Shown here: one piece after another, positions 1-7,424 of the stretch
Position numbering within the stretch: the first letter of the stretch is position 1
Layout of the letters: each line of letters begins with the position of its first letter
Assembly: GCA_946886995.1 (NCBI GenBank)
Contig: CAMPJU010000057.1
Location: forward strand, 1-7,486
DNA length: 7,486 nucleotides
Reading direction: 5' to 3'
From: an uncultured Lysobacteraceae bacterium
GTDB lineage: Bacteria; Pseudomonadota; Gammaproteobacteria; Xanthomonadales; Xanthomonadaceae
Translations under genes and position numbers: made by a program
The notes under the pieces: model-generated
What the model was told of the DNA's origin: nothing
The model's database searches: none
What the model saw: only the letters and a program-made list of their open reading frames with translations

Positions 1-516
1 GCGGTCAACCTGACCGACGGCCTGGACGGGCTGGCGATCCTGCCGACCGTGCTGGTCGCCTGCGCGCTTGGCGTGTTCGCCTACGCGTCGGGCAACGCGG
101 TGTTCTCCACCTACCTGCAGATCCCGCAGGTGCCCGGGGCGGGCGAACTGGTGATCATCTGCGCGGCCATCGCCGGCGCAGGGCTCGGGTTCCTCTGGTT
201 CAACACGTACCCGGCCATGGTGTTCATGGGCGACGTCGGCGCGCTGTCGCTCGGCGCGGTGCTCGGCACCATCGCCGTGATCGTCCGCCAGGAACTGGTG
301 CTGGTGATCATGGGCGGCGTGTTCGTCATCGAGACGCTCTCGGTGATGATCCAGGTGGCGTCGTTCAAGCTCACCGGCAAGCGCGTGTTCCGGATGGCGC
401 CGATCCACCACCACTTCGAGCTCAAGGGCTGGCCGGAGCCGCGCGTGATCGTGCGCTTCTGGATCATCTCGGTGGTGCTCGTGCTGGTCGGCCTGGCCAC
501 GTTGAAGGTCCGCTGA
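1..516 (+). CDS. mraY: Phospho-N-acetylmuramoyl-pentapeptide-transferase MraY, C-terminal half (5' end outside window)
   Basis: MraY is the integral membrane enzyme that moves phospho-MurNAc-pentapeptide from UDP onto undecaprenyl phosphate, giving lipid I. The reading frame is open from base 1, so the gene is cut at its 5' end; 171 residues remain, about half of the usual ~360. Visible family motifs, counted from the first residue here, are [10 protein letters not shown] (3-12), [11 protein letters not shown] around Asp78 (a conserved active-site aspartate region), and the signature [15 protein letters not shown] with the His triad at 136-138. Hydrophobic stretches between and after these motifs fit the last transmembrane helices, ending in a helix at about 143-168. 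The N-terminal half with the DD motif lies outside the window. The GTG at 49 is only an internal codon. The stop TGA shares its last base with the ftsW ATG, so the two are probably translationally coupled. Identification is secure. Confidence 0.97.
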   Translation, partial: AVNLTDGLDGLAILPTVLVACALGVFAYASGNAVFSTYLQIPQVPGAGELVIICAAIAGAGLGFLWFNTYPAMVFMGDVGALSLGAVLGTIAVIVRQELVLVIMGGVFVIETLSVMIQVASFKLTGKRVFRMAPIHHHFELKGWPEPRVIVRFWIISVVLVLVGLATLKVR

Positions 517-1829
517 TGGCCGATGCCCGCACCCAGGCGACACGACTGGACGCGATCGAGGGCCGCTTCGATCCGTGGCTGCTCGGCGCGACCCTCGCGC
601 TCGCCTGCCTGGGCGTGGTGATGGTGGGCTCGAGCTCGATCGCGATCGCCGAAAGCCTGGACGTCGGCCCGTTCCATTTCCTTGGCAAGCACCTCGTGTA
701 CCTGTCCGTCGGCACCGTGCTCGCGCTGTGGCTGTCGCGCACCGAGCTGAAGTGGGTGGAACAGCACGACCGGCTGCTGCTGCTGGGCTGCTTCGTCTCG
801 CTGCTGCTGGTGTTCGTGCCGGGCATCGGACATTCGGTCAACGGTGCGCAGCGCTGGCTGGGGATCGGTGGCCAGACGTTCCAGGTGGTCGAGGCGGTCA
901 AGCTGATGTACATCGTCTGGCTGGCCAGCTACCTCAAGCGCTTCGCGGAGGAAGTCACCGCCACCTGGTCGGCGATGCTCAAGCCGATCTTCGTCGCGAC
1001 CGGGCTGGTGGCGCTGCTGCTGCTGCAGCCGGACTTCGGGTCGGCCTCGCTGCTGCTGGCGATCACCGCGGGCATGCTGGTGCTCGGCGGCGTCAACATG
1101 CCGCGGATGTTCGGGCCGGTGCTCGTCGGCCTGCCCGTGCTCGCCGCGATCGCGATCGCCGAGCCGTACCGGATGCAGCGCCTGACGACCTTCATGGATC
1201 CGTGGGCCGATCCGTTCGACAGCGGCTACCAGCTCACCAACGCGCTGATGGCCGTGGGCCGCGGCGAGTGGTTCGGCGTCGGCCTCGGCGCATCGATCCA
1301 GAAGCTGTCGTACCTGCCCGAGGCGCACACCGACTTCATCCTCGCGGTCATCGGCGAGGAGCTCGGCTTCGTCGGCGTGTGCGCCGTCATCGCGCTGTAC
1401 GCGGTGGTGGTCGGGCGCGCGCTGCGCATCGGCCTGCACTGCGTCGACATGCGCCGCCATTTCGCCGGCTATTCCGCGTTCGGCATCGCGCTGTGGATCG
1501 CCCTGCAGAGCTTCGTGTCGATCGGGGTGAACCTCGGGCTGCTGCCGACCAAGGGCCTGACGTTGCCGCTGGTGTCGTATGGCGGGTCGAGCGTGGTGCT
1601 GACCTGCGCCGCATTCGGGCTGCTCCTGCGCATTTCCTACGAGCTCGATCGCGCGCAGCGCCAGGTCGCGCGGCTGCGCGGCGAAGCGCAGGCCCCGGCC
1701 ACCCCTGCGACGCAAGCGACGGGCACCGCACCCGCCGCCGCGTCGATGCCGGCCACCAGCGGCGCCAGTGCCCGCGCGGGCAGCCGCGCGCGGCAGCGCA
1801 TCGAGCCCGTCTTCGGGAGGCCCGGATGA
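516..1829 (+). CDS. ftsW: Septal peptidoglycan glycosyltransferase FtsW (SEDS family)
   Basis: FtsW is the SEDS-family polytopic membrane protein that polymerises lipid II into septal glycan, working with the transpeptidase FtsI. The 437 residues are strongly hydrophobic, with about ten predicted membrane segments between residues 20 and 375. SEDS hallmarks are RWLG (113-116), QPDFGSA (171-177), [10 protein letters not shown] with Asp273, which matches the catalytic aspartate of the family, and [17 protein letters not shown] (343-359). The ATG at 516 is preceded by GAAGG at 504-508, 7 bases upstream, and overlaps the mraY stop by one base. The cytoplasmic C-terminal tail (about 385-437) is low-complexity, rich in Ala, Thr, Pro and Arg, and somewhat longer than in E. 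coli FtsW (414 residues). RodA is the alternative SEDS member, but the dcw position between mraY and murG makes FtsW the clear choice. Confidence 0.97.
   Translation: MADARTQATRLDAIEGRFDPWLLGATLALACLGVVMVGSSSIAIAESLDVGPFHFLGKHLVYLSVGTVLALWLSRTELKWVEQHDRLLLLGCFVSLLLVFVPGIGHSVNGAQRWLGIGGQTFQVVEAVKLMYIVWLASYLKRFAEEVTATWSAMLKPIFVATGLVALLLLQPDFGSASLLLAITAGMLVLGGVNMPRMFGPVLVGLPVLAAIAIAEPYRMQRLTTFMDPWADPFDSGYQLTNALMAVGRGEWFGVGLGASIQKLSYLPEAHTDFILAVIGEELGFVGVCAVIALYAVVVGRALRIGLHCVDMRRHFAGYSAFGIALWIALQSFVSIGVNLGLLPTKGLTLPLVSYGGSSVVLTCAAFGLLLRISYELDRAQRQVARLRGEAQAPATPATQATGTAPAAASMPATSGASARAGSRARQRIEPVFGRPG
1815..1820 (+). promoter_or_regulatory. Ribosome binding site of murG
   Basis: GGGAGG lies 5 bases before the ATG at 1826, inside the last codons of ftsW. 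It supports this start over the internal in-frame ATG at 1859. Confidence 0.75.
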
Positions 1830-2968
1830 ATCGCCGCGAACGCCTCGACAGGCCGATCATGATCCTGGCCGGCGGGACCGGGGGGCACATCTTTCCGGGC
1901 CTGGCCGTCGCCAACGCACTGCATGCGCGTGGCGTGCCGGTGACCTGGCTGGGCGCGGACGGGCAGATGGAAACCCGGCTGGTGCCGGAGCAGGGCATCG
2001 CCCTGGACACCATCGCCGTGCGTGGACTCCGTGGAAAGGGCGTCGCGACCCTGCTCTCGGCACCGCTGGGCGTGGCGCGTGCCGTGCTCGCCGCGTGGCG
2101 GGTGCTGCGTGCGCGCCGACCACGTGCGGTGCTCAGCTTCGGTGGTTATGCCGCTGGTCCCGGCGGGTTCGCGGCCTGGCTGCGTGGAACGCCGCTGGTG
2201 GTGCACGAACAGAACCGGGCGCCGGGTCTGACCAACCGGGTGCTCGCGCGCCTTGCCCGCAGGGTCCTGACCGGTTTCCCGCAGACATTCGCGCGACGCG
2301 AGGAACACGTGGGGAACCCGGTGCGCGCGGAGATCGCCGCGATCGCGCCGCCCGAGCGCCGGTTGCCCCGGCACGACCACGGCTCGCACGACGGGCGGAT
2401 GCGCTTGCTGGTGCTGGGCGGCAGCCAGGGCGCGCGTGCCCTGAACGACGCCGTCCCGCGCGCGCTGGCCACCTTGCCCGCCACGTCCTTCGACGTCCGC
2501 CACCAGTGCGGCGCGGTGCTCGAGGCGGAAGCGCGGGCGGCCTATGCCGACGCCGGCGTGGACGCGTCCGTCGAACCCTTCATCGCCGACATGGCCGACG
2601 CCTATGCCTGGGCCGACCTGGTCGTCTGCCGCGCCGGCGCGTTGACGCTCGCCGAGGTGTGCGCGGCGGGCGTCGGCAGTTTGCTGGTTCCGTATCCCGC
2701 GGCAGTCGACGACCACCAGACGCGCAACGCGCGGTACCTGGTCGAGCGCGGCGCCGCGCAGCTGCTGCCGCAGGGAGACGACCTCCATGTCCGGCTCGCC
2801 GCCGCGATCGGCCCGCTGGCGGGCGATCGCGCCCAGCGCATGTCGATGGCGCTGGCCGCGCGCGGACTCGCCACGCCCGACGCCGCGGAGCGCGTCGCCC
2901 AGGTCGTGATGCAGGAGGCACGCATGCAGGAGTCATACATGTCGGGGGACGAGAAAGATGACCACTGA
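1826..2968 (+). CDS. murG: UDP-GlcNAc:lipid I N-acetylglucosaminyltransferase MurG
   Basis: MurG is a peripheral inner-membrane GT-B glycosyltransferase that adds GlcNAc to lipid I to make lipid II. The product has 380 residues, slightly longer than E. coli MurG (355). The N-terminal domain carries the glycine loop [14 protein letters not shown] (16-29), FGGYAAGP (105-112) and HEQN (127-130). The C-terminal, UDP-GlcNAc-binding domain carries GGSQGA (198-203), [10 protein letters not shown] (268-277) and the DDHQTRNA segment (295-302). A short His/Asp-rich stretch (about 182-189) sits in the linker between domains. The start overlaps the ftsW stop as ATGA, with a good ribosome binding site. 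The gene runs 11 bases into murC. The last residues contain a tandem [10 protein letters not shown] duplication and a charged end, which look like variable tail sequence. Identification is secure. Confidence 0.97.
   Translation: MNRRERLDRPIMILAGGTGGHIFPGLAVANALHARGVPVTWLGADGQMETRLVPEQGIALDTIAVRGLRGKGVATLLSAPLGVARAVLAAWRVLRARRPRAVLSFGGYAAGPGGFAAWLRGTPLVVHEQNRAPGLTNRVLARLARRVLTGFPQTFARREEHVGNPVRAEIAAIAPPERRLPRHDHGSHDGRMRLLVLGGSQGARALNDAVPRALATLPATSFDVRHQCGAVLEAEARAAYADAGVDASVEPFIADMADAYAWADLVVCRAGALTLAEVCAAGVGSLLVPYPAAVDDHQTRNARYLVERGAAQLLPQGDDLHVRLAAAIGPLAGDRAQRMSMALAARGLATPDAAERVAQVVMQEARMQESYMSGDEKDDH
2909..2938 (+). repeat. Imperfect 15-base tandem duplication near the 3' end of murG
   Basis: Two adjacent 15-base units (2909-2923 and 2924-2938) both begin ATGCAGGAG and match at 12 of 15 positions. 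They are in frame and encode MQEAR then MQESY, five residues each, in the C-terminal tail of MurG. The first unit contains a perfect AGGAGG (2913-2918), but no separate gene starts at a suitable distance in another frame. It is probably a small slippage duplication. Confidence 0.7.
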
Positions 2969-4436
2969 CCCGACCGCAGCCCGGCGCGACGGGCGCCGCC
3001 TGCAGCAGGCGGGCGACCTGGCGCGGGAGGACTTCGCCCGCGCCTATGCACGCGTCCATTTCGTCGGCGTCGGCGGTACCGGCATGAGCGGGATCGCGGA
3101 AGTGTTGTGCACGCTCGGCTACCAGGTGTCCGGTTCCGACACGGCCGACAACGCGGCGACGCGCCGGCTGGCCACCCTCGGCGCGACCGTGCATCGCGGC
3201 CATGCCGCGGCGAACGTGCTGGGCGCCGACTGCGTCGTGGTGTCCAGCGCGATCAAGTCGGACAACCCGGAATTGATGGAGGCCCGCGCGCAGCGGATCC
3301 CCGTGGTGCCGCGCGCGGAGATGCTGGCCGAGCTGATGCGCTTCCGCCGCGGCATCGCCGTCGCCGGGACGCATGGCAAGACCACCACCACGTCGCTGCT
3401 CGCCAGCGTGCTGGGCGAGGGCGGTCTGGACCCGACGTTCGTCATCGGCGGCCAGCTGCTCGCCGCCGGCGCCAACGCGCGGCTCGGCGGTAGCCAGTGG
3501 CTGGTGGCCGAGGCCGACGAGAGCGATGGCAGCTTCCTGCGCCTCAACCCGCTGGTCGCGATCGTCACCAACATCGACGCGGACCACCTCGAGAACTACG
3601 GCGGCGATTTCGCCCGCGTGCAGGCCGCTTTCGCCGAGTTCCTGCACCGACTGCCGTTCTACGGCCTCGCGGTGCTGTGCATCGACGATCCGGAAGTCGC
3701 CACGCTCGCCGCCAGCACCTCGCGCCACGTGATGACCTACGGCTTCGACCCGGCGGCGGACGTGCGTGCCGAGGACGTCAGCCAGACCGGCGGACGCATG
3801 CGCTTCACCCTGTGCCTGCCCGAAGGCGCACGCTGCGCGGTGACCCTGGCGTTGCCGGGCCGCCACAACGTGCAGAACGCGCTCGCCGCCGCGGCGGTCG
3901 GCTGGCAGCTGGGCGTGGAACCGGCCCAGATCGCGCGCGCGCTCGAAGGGTTCGCGGGGATCGGTCGCCGCTTCAACCTGCTGGCACGGGCGCCGTTGCC
4001 GCGCGGCGGCACGGTGACTGTGGTCGACGATTACGGCCACCACCCGAAGGAACTGGCCGCGGTGTTCGCGGCGGCCCGCGGTGGGTGGCCCGAGAAGCGC
4101 CTCGTCGTCGCGTTCCAGCCGCACCGCTACAGCCGCACGCGCGACCTGTTCGACGAGTTCGCCGCGGTGCTGTCCACCGTCGACGCGCTGGTGCTCACCG
4201 AGGTGTACCCGGCGGGCGAGGCGCCGATCGCGGGCGCCGACGCCAAGTCGCTCGCCCGTGCCATCCGCGCCCGCGGCCGCATCGATCCCGTGGTCGTGGG
4301 GTCCGCGGCCGAACTCGCCGCGGTGCTGCCCGACGTGCTGCTGGACGACGACCTGCTGCTGATGATGGGCGCGGGCGACATCGGCCAGGCCGCGCAGCAG
4401 GTGGCCCGCGACGGATTCTCGGGAAAGGCCGAATGA
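2958..4436 (+). CDS. murC: UDP-N-acetylmuramate--L-alanine ligase MurC
   Basis: MurC is the cytoplasmic ATP-dependent ligase that attaches L-alanine to UDP-MurNAc, the first amino-acid step of the peptidoglycan stem. The 492 residues show all three Mur-ligase domains. The UDP-binding Rossmann fold has [15 protein letters not shown] (36-50). The central ATPase has the P-loop GTHGKTTTT (137-145), EADESDGSF (185-193) and [11 protein letters not shown] (204-214). The C-terminal domain has [10 protein letters not shown] (301-310), GIGRRF (334-339), DDYGHHP (357-363) and QPHRYSRT (387-394). The GHHP and HRYSRT motifs separate MurC from MurD, MurE and MurF. The ATG at 2958 has GGGGGA 8 bases upstream and lies inside the end of murG, an 11-base overlap. 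No earlier start is possible beyond the in-frame TGA at 2907. The first ~30 residues are a charged lead-in of variable sequence. Length is normal for the family. Confidence 0.97.
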   Translation: MTTDPTAARRDGRRLQQAGDLAREDFARAYARVHFVGVGGTGMSGIAEVLCTLGYQVSGSDTADNAATRRLATLGATVHRGHAAANVLGADCVVVSSAIKSDNPELMEARAQRIPVVPRAEMLAELMRFRRGIAVAGTHGKTTTTSLLASVLGEGGLDPTFVIGGQLLAAGANARLGGSQWLVAEADESDGSFLRLNPLVAIVTNIDADHLENYGGDFARVQAAFAEFLHRLPFYGLAVLCIDDPEVATLAASTSRHVMTYGFDPAADVRAEDVSQTGGRMRFTLCLPEGARCAVTLALPGRHNVQNALAAAAVGWQLGVEPAQIARALEGFAGIGRRFNLLARAPLPRGGTVTVVDDYGHHPKELAAVFAAARGGWPEKRLVVAFQPHRYSRTRDLFDEFAAVLSTVDALVLTEVYPAGEAPIAGADAKSLARAIRARGRIDPVVVGSAAELAAVLPDVLLDDDLLLMMGAGDIGQAAQQVARDGFSGKAE

Positions 4437-5434
4437 GCGTGACTGCGCCCGCGCCGACGTTCCCCGCGCCGCGTACCGGCCGCGCCGCCGACTTCGGCCG
4501 CGTCGCCGTGCTGATGGGCGGTACCAGCTCGGAACGCGAAGTGTCGCTGGATTCCGGCCGCAACGTGCTCGATGCACTGCGTGCGCGCGGCGTGGCGGCG
4601 GACGCGGTGGACGGCATCCCGGCACTGGTCGACGCGATCCGCGCCGGTCGCGTCGACCGCGTTTTCAACATCCTCCACGGACACCGCGGCGGTGGCGAGG
4701 ACGGCGTGGTGCAGGGCCTGCTCGATGCCTTGCAGGTCCCGTACACCGGGTCCGGCGTGCTCGGCTCGGCATTGAGCATGGACAAGATCCGCACCAAGCA
4801 GGTGTGGCTGTCGCTCGGCCTGCCCACGCCGCGCTACCTGCGACTGGCCGCGGGCGACGACGTGCACGCCGCCGCGCGCGCGTTCGGCTACCCCTCGATC
4901 CTGAAACCGGCCTGCGAAGGCTCCAGCGTGGGCATCTCGCGGGTCTTCGGCGACGCGGACCTGGATGCCGCGGTGGAACTCGCCGCCGGGTACCGCGGCG
5001 AGTTGCTGATGGAGCAGCTCGTCGAGGGCGACGAACTGACCGTGGCGATCCTCGCGGCCGGAGACGCGCATGTTGCGCTCCCGTCCATCCGGATCGTCCC
5101 CAAGGGTGCCTGGTACGACTACGACGCCAAGTACGTGGCCGAGGACACGCAGTACCTCTGCCCCGGCCTGGACGGTGCGGACGAGGACGCGGTGCGCGCG
5201 CTGTGCCTGGCCGCGTTCGACGCGGCAGGCTGCAGCGGCTGGGGCCGGGTCGACGTCATGCGCGACCGCGCGGGTGGCGGCCTGTTCCTGCTGGAGGTCA
5301 ACACCGCGCCGGGGATGACCAGCCACTCGCTGGTGCCCAAGGCCGCGCGCCAGGCGGGCATCGATTTCCAGGAGCTGTGCTGGCGGATCCTGGAAACGAC
5401 GCTCCCGGCAACGGCGCGGGAGTCTTCCCCGTGA
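4433..5434 (+). CDS. ddlB: D-alanine--D-alanine ligase (DdlB type)
   Basis: Ddl is the cytoplasmic ATP-grasp ligase that joins two D-alanines, supplying the dipeptide that MurF adds to the precursor. The 333 residues include the N-terminal substrate motif [12 protein letters not shown] (28-39) with Glu34, matching E. coli DdlB Glu15. Also present are [11 protein letters not shown] (112-122), the ATP-grasp segment [12 protein letters not shown] (158-169) with Ser164, YDYDAKY (228-234) with Tyr234, GWGRVDVM with Arg272 and Asp274, and [14 protein letters not shown] with Glu288, Asn290 and Ser299. The active site therefore looks complete. The protein has about 19 extra, Pro/Ala-rich residues at the N-terminus compared with E. 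coli DdlB. Its HG..GEDG loop (82-91) is two residues longer than the E. coli HGRGGEDG. The start overlaps the murC stop as ATGA and follows a GGGAAAGG stretch (4421-4428). Tyr234 in the YDYDAKY omega-loop suggests a D-Ala rather than a D-lactate ligase. Confidence 0.96.
   Translation: MSVTAPAPTFPAPRTGRAADFGRVAVLMGGTSSEREVSLDSGRNVLDALRARGVAADAVDGIPALVDAIRAGRVDRVFNILHGHRGGGEDGVVQGLLDALQVPYTGSGVLGSALSMDKIRTKQVWLSLGLPTPRYLRLAAGDDVHAAARAFGYPSILKPACEGSSVGISRVFGDADLDAAVELAAGYRGELLMEQLVEGDELTVAILAAGDAHVALPSIRIVPKGAWYDYDAKYVAEDTQYLCPGLDGADEDAVRALCLAAFDAAGCSGWGRVDVMRDRAGGGLFLLEVNTAPGMTSHSLVPKAARQAGIDFQELCWRILETTLPATARESSP
5418..5422 (+). promoter_or_regulatory. Ribosome binding site deciding the GTG start of ftsQ
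   Basis: GGGAG lies 8 bases before the GTG at 5431, within the last codons of ddlB. No in-frame ATG is near, and the GTGA overlap with the ddlB stop supports this as the start. Confidence 0.7.
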
Positions 5435-6138
5435 GCGCGCTGCTGCGCCTGTCGGCCTGGCTGCTCGCGGTGGCGCTGGTGCTGCTGCCCGTGGTCGCGG
5501 TGCTCGAGGGCTGGATCGGCGCGGACCGCTGGCCGCTGCAGACCCTGCGCGTGCACGGCACGTTCGAGCGCATCGACGAGGCGAAGCTGCGCGAGACGCT
5601 GCTGCCGTATGCGCAGGCCGGCTTCTTCGCGGTCGAGTTGCGCGAAGCGCAGGACGAGGTGGCCGCGCTGCCCTGGGTGGAGCGCGCGGAAGTGCGCAAG
5701 CGCTGGCCCGACGTGCTCGAGGTGACGGTGGTCGAGCATCGTCCTTTCGCCCGCTGGGGCAAGGACCAGCTGCTTTCCGACCACGGCCGCCTGTTCCCCG
5801 CCGCCGGCATCGAGGTGCCCGCAGGGCTGCCCGCGCTGTCCGGCCCGGCGGAGCGCGTCGCCGACGTGGTGGCGCTCTACAACGAGTCGCGGGCGCTGTT
5901 CGCGCCGACCGGCCTGGATGTCGAGCAGGTCGTGCTCGACGCGCGCGGCAGCTGGACGCTCGCGCTCACCGGGGGCGCGCACGTGCTCGTCGGCCGCCAG
6001 GACGCGCGCGAGCGGCTCGCACGCTTCGCGCGGATCGCGCCGCGCCTGCTGGGCGATGCCGGGCAGCCGCTGGCGCGCGTCGACCTCCGCTACACCAACG
6101 GATTCGCAATCGCATGGGCCACGCCCGCGCCGGAATGA
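5431..6138 (+). CDS. ftsQ: Cell division protein FtsQ
   Basis: FtsQ is a bitopic inner-membrane divisome protein that recruits FtsB, FtsL and later proteins to the septum. From the GTG start it has 235 residues, shorter than E. coli FtsQ (276). Only about six residues precede a single membrane helix (about 8-28), so the cytoplasmic tail is nearly absent. A POTRA domain follows (about 36-105: [14 protein letters not shown] through [30 protein letters not shown]). The FtsQ domain comes next, with [18 protein letters not shown] (149-166) and the terminal signature [12 protein letters not shown] (218-229). The start overlaps the ddlB stop as GTGA. The short tail agrees with my recollection of Xanthomonas FtsQ, so it is probably a lineage trait and not a misplaced start. 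A GTG start combined with coupling may keep FtsQ levels low, which is inference. Confidence 0.95.
   Translation: MSALLRLSAWLLAVALVLLPVVAVLEGWIGADRWPLQTLRVHGTFERIDEAKLRETLLPYAQAGFFAVELREAQDEVAALPWVERAEVRKRWPDVLEVTVVEHRPFARWGKDQLLSDHGRLFPAAGIEVPAGLPALSGPAERVADVVALYNESRALFAPTGLDVEQVVLDARGSWTLALTGGAHVLVGRQDARERLARFARIAPRLLGDAGQPLARVDLRYTNGFAIAWATPAPE
6132..6134 (+). promoter_or_regulatory. Weak ribosome binding site supporting the ftsA start at 6144
   Basis: GGA at 6132-6134 sits 9 bases before the ATG at 6144. The competing in-frame ATGs at 6135 and 6114 have no Shine-Dalgarno-like sequence at a usable distance. Confidence 0.4.
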
Positions 6139-6143
6139 CAGGC

Positions 6144-7394
6144 ATGAATCGCAAGGGAGACAAGTCGTTGATCGTCGGGCTCGACATCGGCACGTCGAAG
6201 GTGACGGCGCTGGTGGGCGAGTACACGCCCGACAGCGGCCATGGCGGCAACCCGATCGAGGTGATCGGCATCGGCTCGCACGAATCGCGCGGACTCCGGC
6301 GGGGCGTGGTGGTCGACATCGATTCCACGGTGCAGTCGATCCAGCGCGCCGTGGAGGAGGCCGAGCTGATGGCCGGCTGCGAAGTGCGGTCGGTGTACTG
6401 CTCGATCTCCGGCAACCACATCCAGTGCCGCAACTCGCAGGGCATCGCGCCGATCCGCGACGGCGAGGTCGACTACACCGACCTGGACCGCGTGCTCGAT
6501 GCCGCCAAGGCCGTCGCGATCCCGGCCGACCAGAAGATCCTGCACGCGATCCCGCGCGACTACGTGCTCGACGATTCGCAGGAAGGCATCCGCAACCCGG
6601 TCGGCATGACCGGCGTGCGCCTGGAGGTGCATGCGCACCTGGTGGTGTGCGCGCAGTCGGCGGCGGCCAACGTCAGCAAGTGCGTGCAGCGCTGCGGCCT
6701 GCAGGTGGACGACCTGATCCTGGCGTCGCTCGCGTCGAGCACCGCCGTGCTGACCCCGGACGAGCGCGAGCTCGGCGTGGTGCTGGTCGACATCGGCGCC
6801 GGCACCACCGACATCGCGGTGTTCGTGCAGGGCGCGATCGCGCACTCGTCCAGCCTGCCGATCGCCGGCGACAAGGTCACCGAGGACATCGCGCACATGC
6901 TGCGCACGCCCACGCCCGAGGCGGAGCAGATCAAGGTCCGCTACGCCTGCGCGCTGGCGCAGCTGGCGACGGCCGAGGAATCGATCCAGGTGCCGAGCGT
7001 CGGCGACCGCCCGCCGCGGCGCATGCCGCGCGCCTCGCTCGCGCAGGCGGTGCAGGCGCGCTACGAGGAGATCTTCGAGATGGTGCAGGCGGAACTGCGC
7101 CGCTCGGGCTTCGAGCAGCTGGTGCGCGCCGGGATGGTGCTCACCGGCGGCGCTTCGAAGATGGAGGGCGTGGTCGAGCTGGCCGAGGAAATGCTGCAGA
7201 TGCCGGTACGCGTGGGCATCCCGCAGCACGTCACCGGCCTGGGCGAAGTGGTCGGCAACCCGGTCCATGCGACGGGTGTCGGCCTGCTGCTGATGGGCAG
7301 CCAGATCGAGAACCCGCGGCGCCCGGTGATCTCCACCGGACGGGCGGGTTCGTTCTTCAACCGATTGAAAGAGTGGTACCGGGGCGAGTTCTAG
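6144..7394 (+). CDS. ftsA: Cell division protein FtsA (actin-like FtsZ tether)
   Basis: FtsA is the actin-like ATPase that anchors FtsZ filaments to the inner membrane and helps recruit later division proteins. The chosen form has 416 residues (E. coli 420). It shows the phosphate-1 loop GLDIGTSK (12-19), the FtsA-specific 1C subdomain (about 87-165), the phosphate-2 motif VDIGAGTTD (205-213), the adenosine motif LTGGASKMEG (343-352), and a C-terminal amphipathic membrane-targeting helix, FFNRLKEWYRGEF (404-416). Three in-frame ATGs exist: 6114, 6135 (ATGA overlap with the ftsQ stop) and 6144. I chose 6144 because a GGA lies 9 bases upstream and the resulting N-terminus MNRKGDKSL is the one I recall from Xanthomonas FtsA. 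The others would add 10 or 3 residues of no evident function. The gene follows ftsQ after 5 bases and precedes ftsZ by 30. Identity is secure; the start is less certain. Confidence 0.96.
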   Translation: MNRKGDKSLIVGLDIGTSKVTALVGEYTPDSGHGGNPIEVIGIGSHESRGLRRGVVVDIDSTVQSIQRAVEEAELMAGCEVRSVYCSISGNHIQCRNSQGIAPIRDGEVDYTDLDRVLDAAKAVAIPADQKILHAIPRDYVLDDSQEGIRNPVGMTGVRLEVHAHLVVCAQSAAANVSKCVQRCGLQVDDLILASLASSTAVLTPDERELGVVLVDIGAGTTDIAVFVQGAIAHSSSLPIAGDKVTEDIAHMLRTPTPEAEQIKVRYACALAQLATAEESIQVPSVGDRPPRRMPRASLAQAVQARYEEIFEMVQAELRRSGFEQLVRAGMVLTGGASKMEGVVELAEEMLQMPVRVGIPQHVTGLGEVVGNPVHATGVGLLLMGSQIENPRRPVISTGRAGSFFNRLKEWYRGEF

Positions 7395-7411
7395 CACTAC
7401 ATAACAATGAC

Positions 7412-7416
7412 GGAGG
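7412..7416 (+). promoter_or_regulatory. Ribosome binding site of ftsZ
   Basis: GGAGG is placed 8 bases before the ATG at 7425 but only 2 bases before the ATG at 7419, and it lies after the ATG at 7407. It therefore selects 7425 among three in-frame ATGs. It is the strongest Shine-Dalgarno sequence near the start of a gene in the ftsQ-ftsA-ftsZ part of the window, in keeping with the high FtsZ demand known in bacteria. Confidence 0.8.
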
Positions 7417-7424
7417 ACATGGCA

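Noticed and set aside
637..652. Repeated CGATCGCGATCGCC-like palindromes in ftsW (also near 1147-1160)
   Set aside because: They encode Ser/Ala-Ile-Ala-Ile-Ala in membrane helices and are explained by GC-rich codon use; no further structure or spacing suggests a site.
111..1715. Open reading frame of 534 codons on the minus strand, opposite mraY and ftsW
   Set aside because: It lies opposite two clearly identified genes; its translation is Arg/His/Gln-rich with no recognisable domain, as expected for the antisense of GC-rich coding sequence.
575..1825. Upstream in-frame extension of murG through ftsW
   Set aside because: This is an alternative frame of ftsW. MurG family homology begins just after the ATG at 1826, which has a good ribosome binding site.
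2580..4625. Open reading frame of 681 codons on the minus strand, opposite murG, murC and ddlB
   Set aside because: It spans three well-supported plus-strand genes; composition is typical of a GC-rich shadow frame and no motif was recognised.
4804..5430. Upstream in-frame extension of ftsQ through ddlB
   Set aside because: The Arg/Gly-rich sequence is an out-of-frame reading of ddlB; the membrane helix and GGGAG place the start at the GTG at 5431.
4400..6143. Possible internal promoters for ftsQ, ftsA and ftsZ, as known in E. coli ddlB-ftsQ-ftsA
   Set aside because: No -35/-10 pair stood out in this GC-rich sequence, so none can be supported from the sequence alone.
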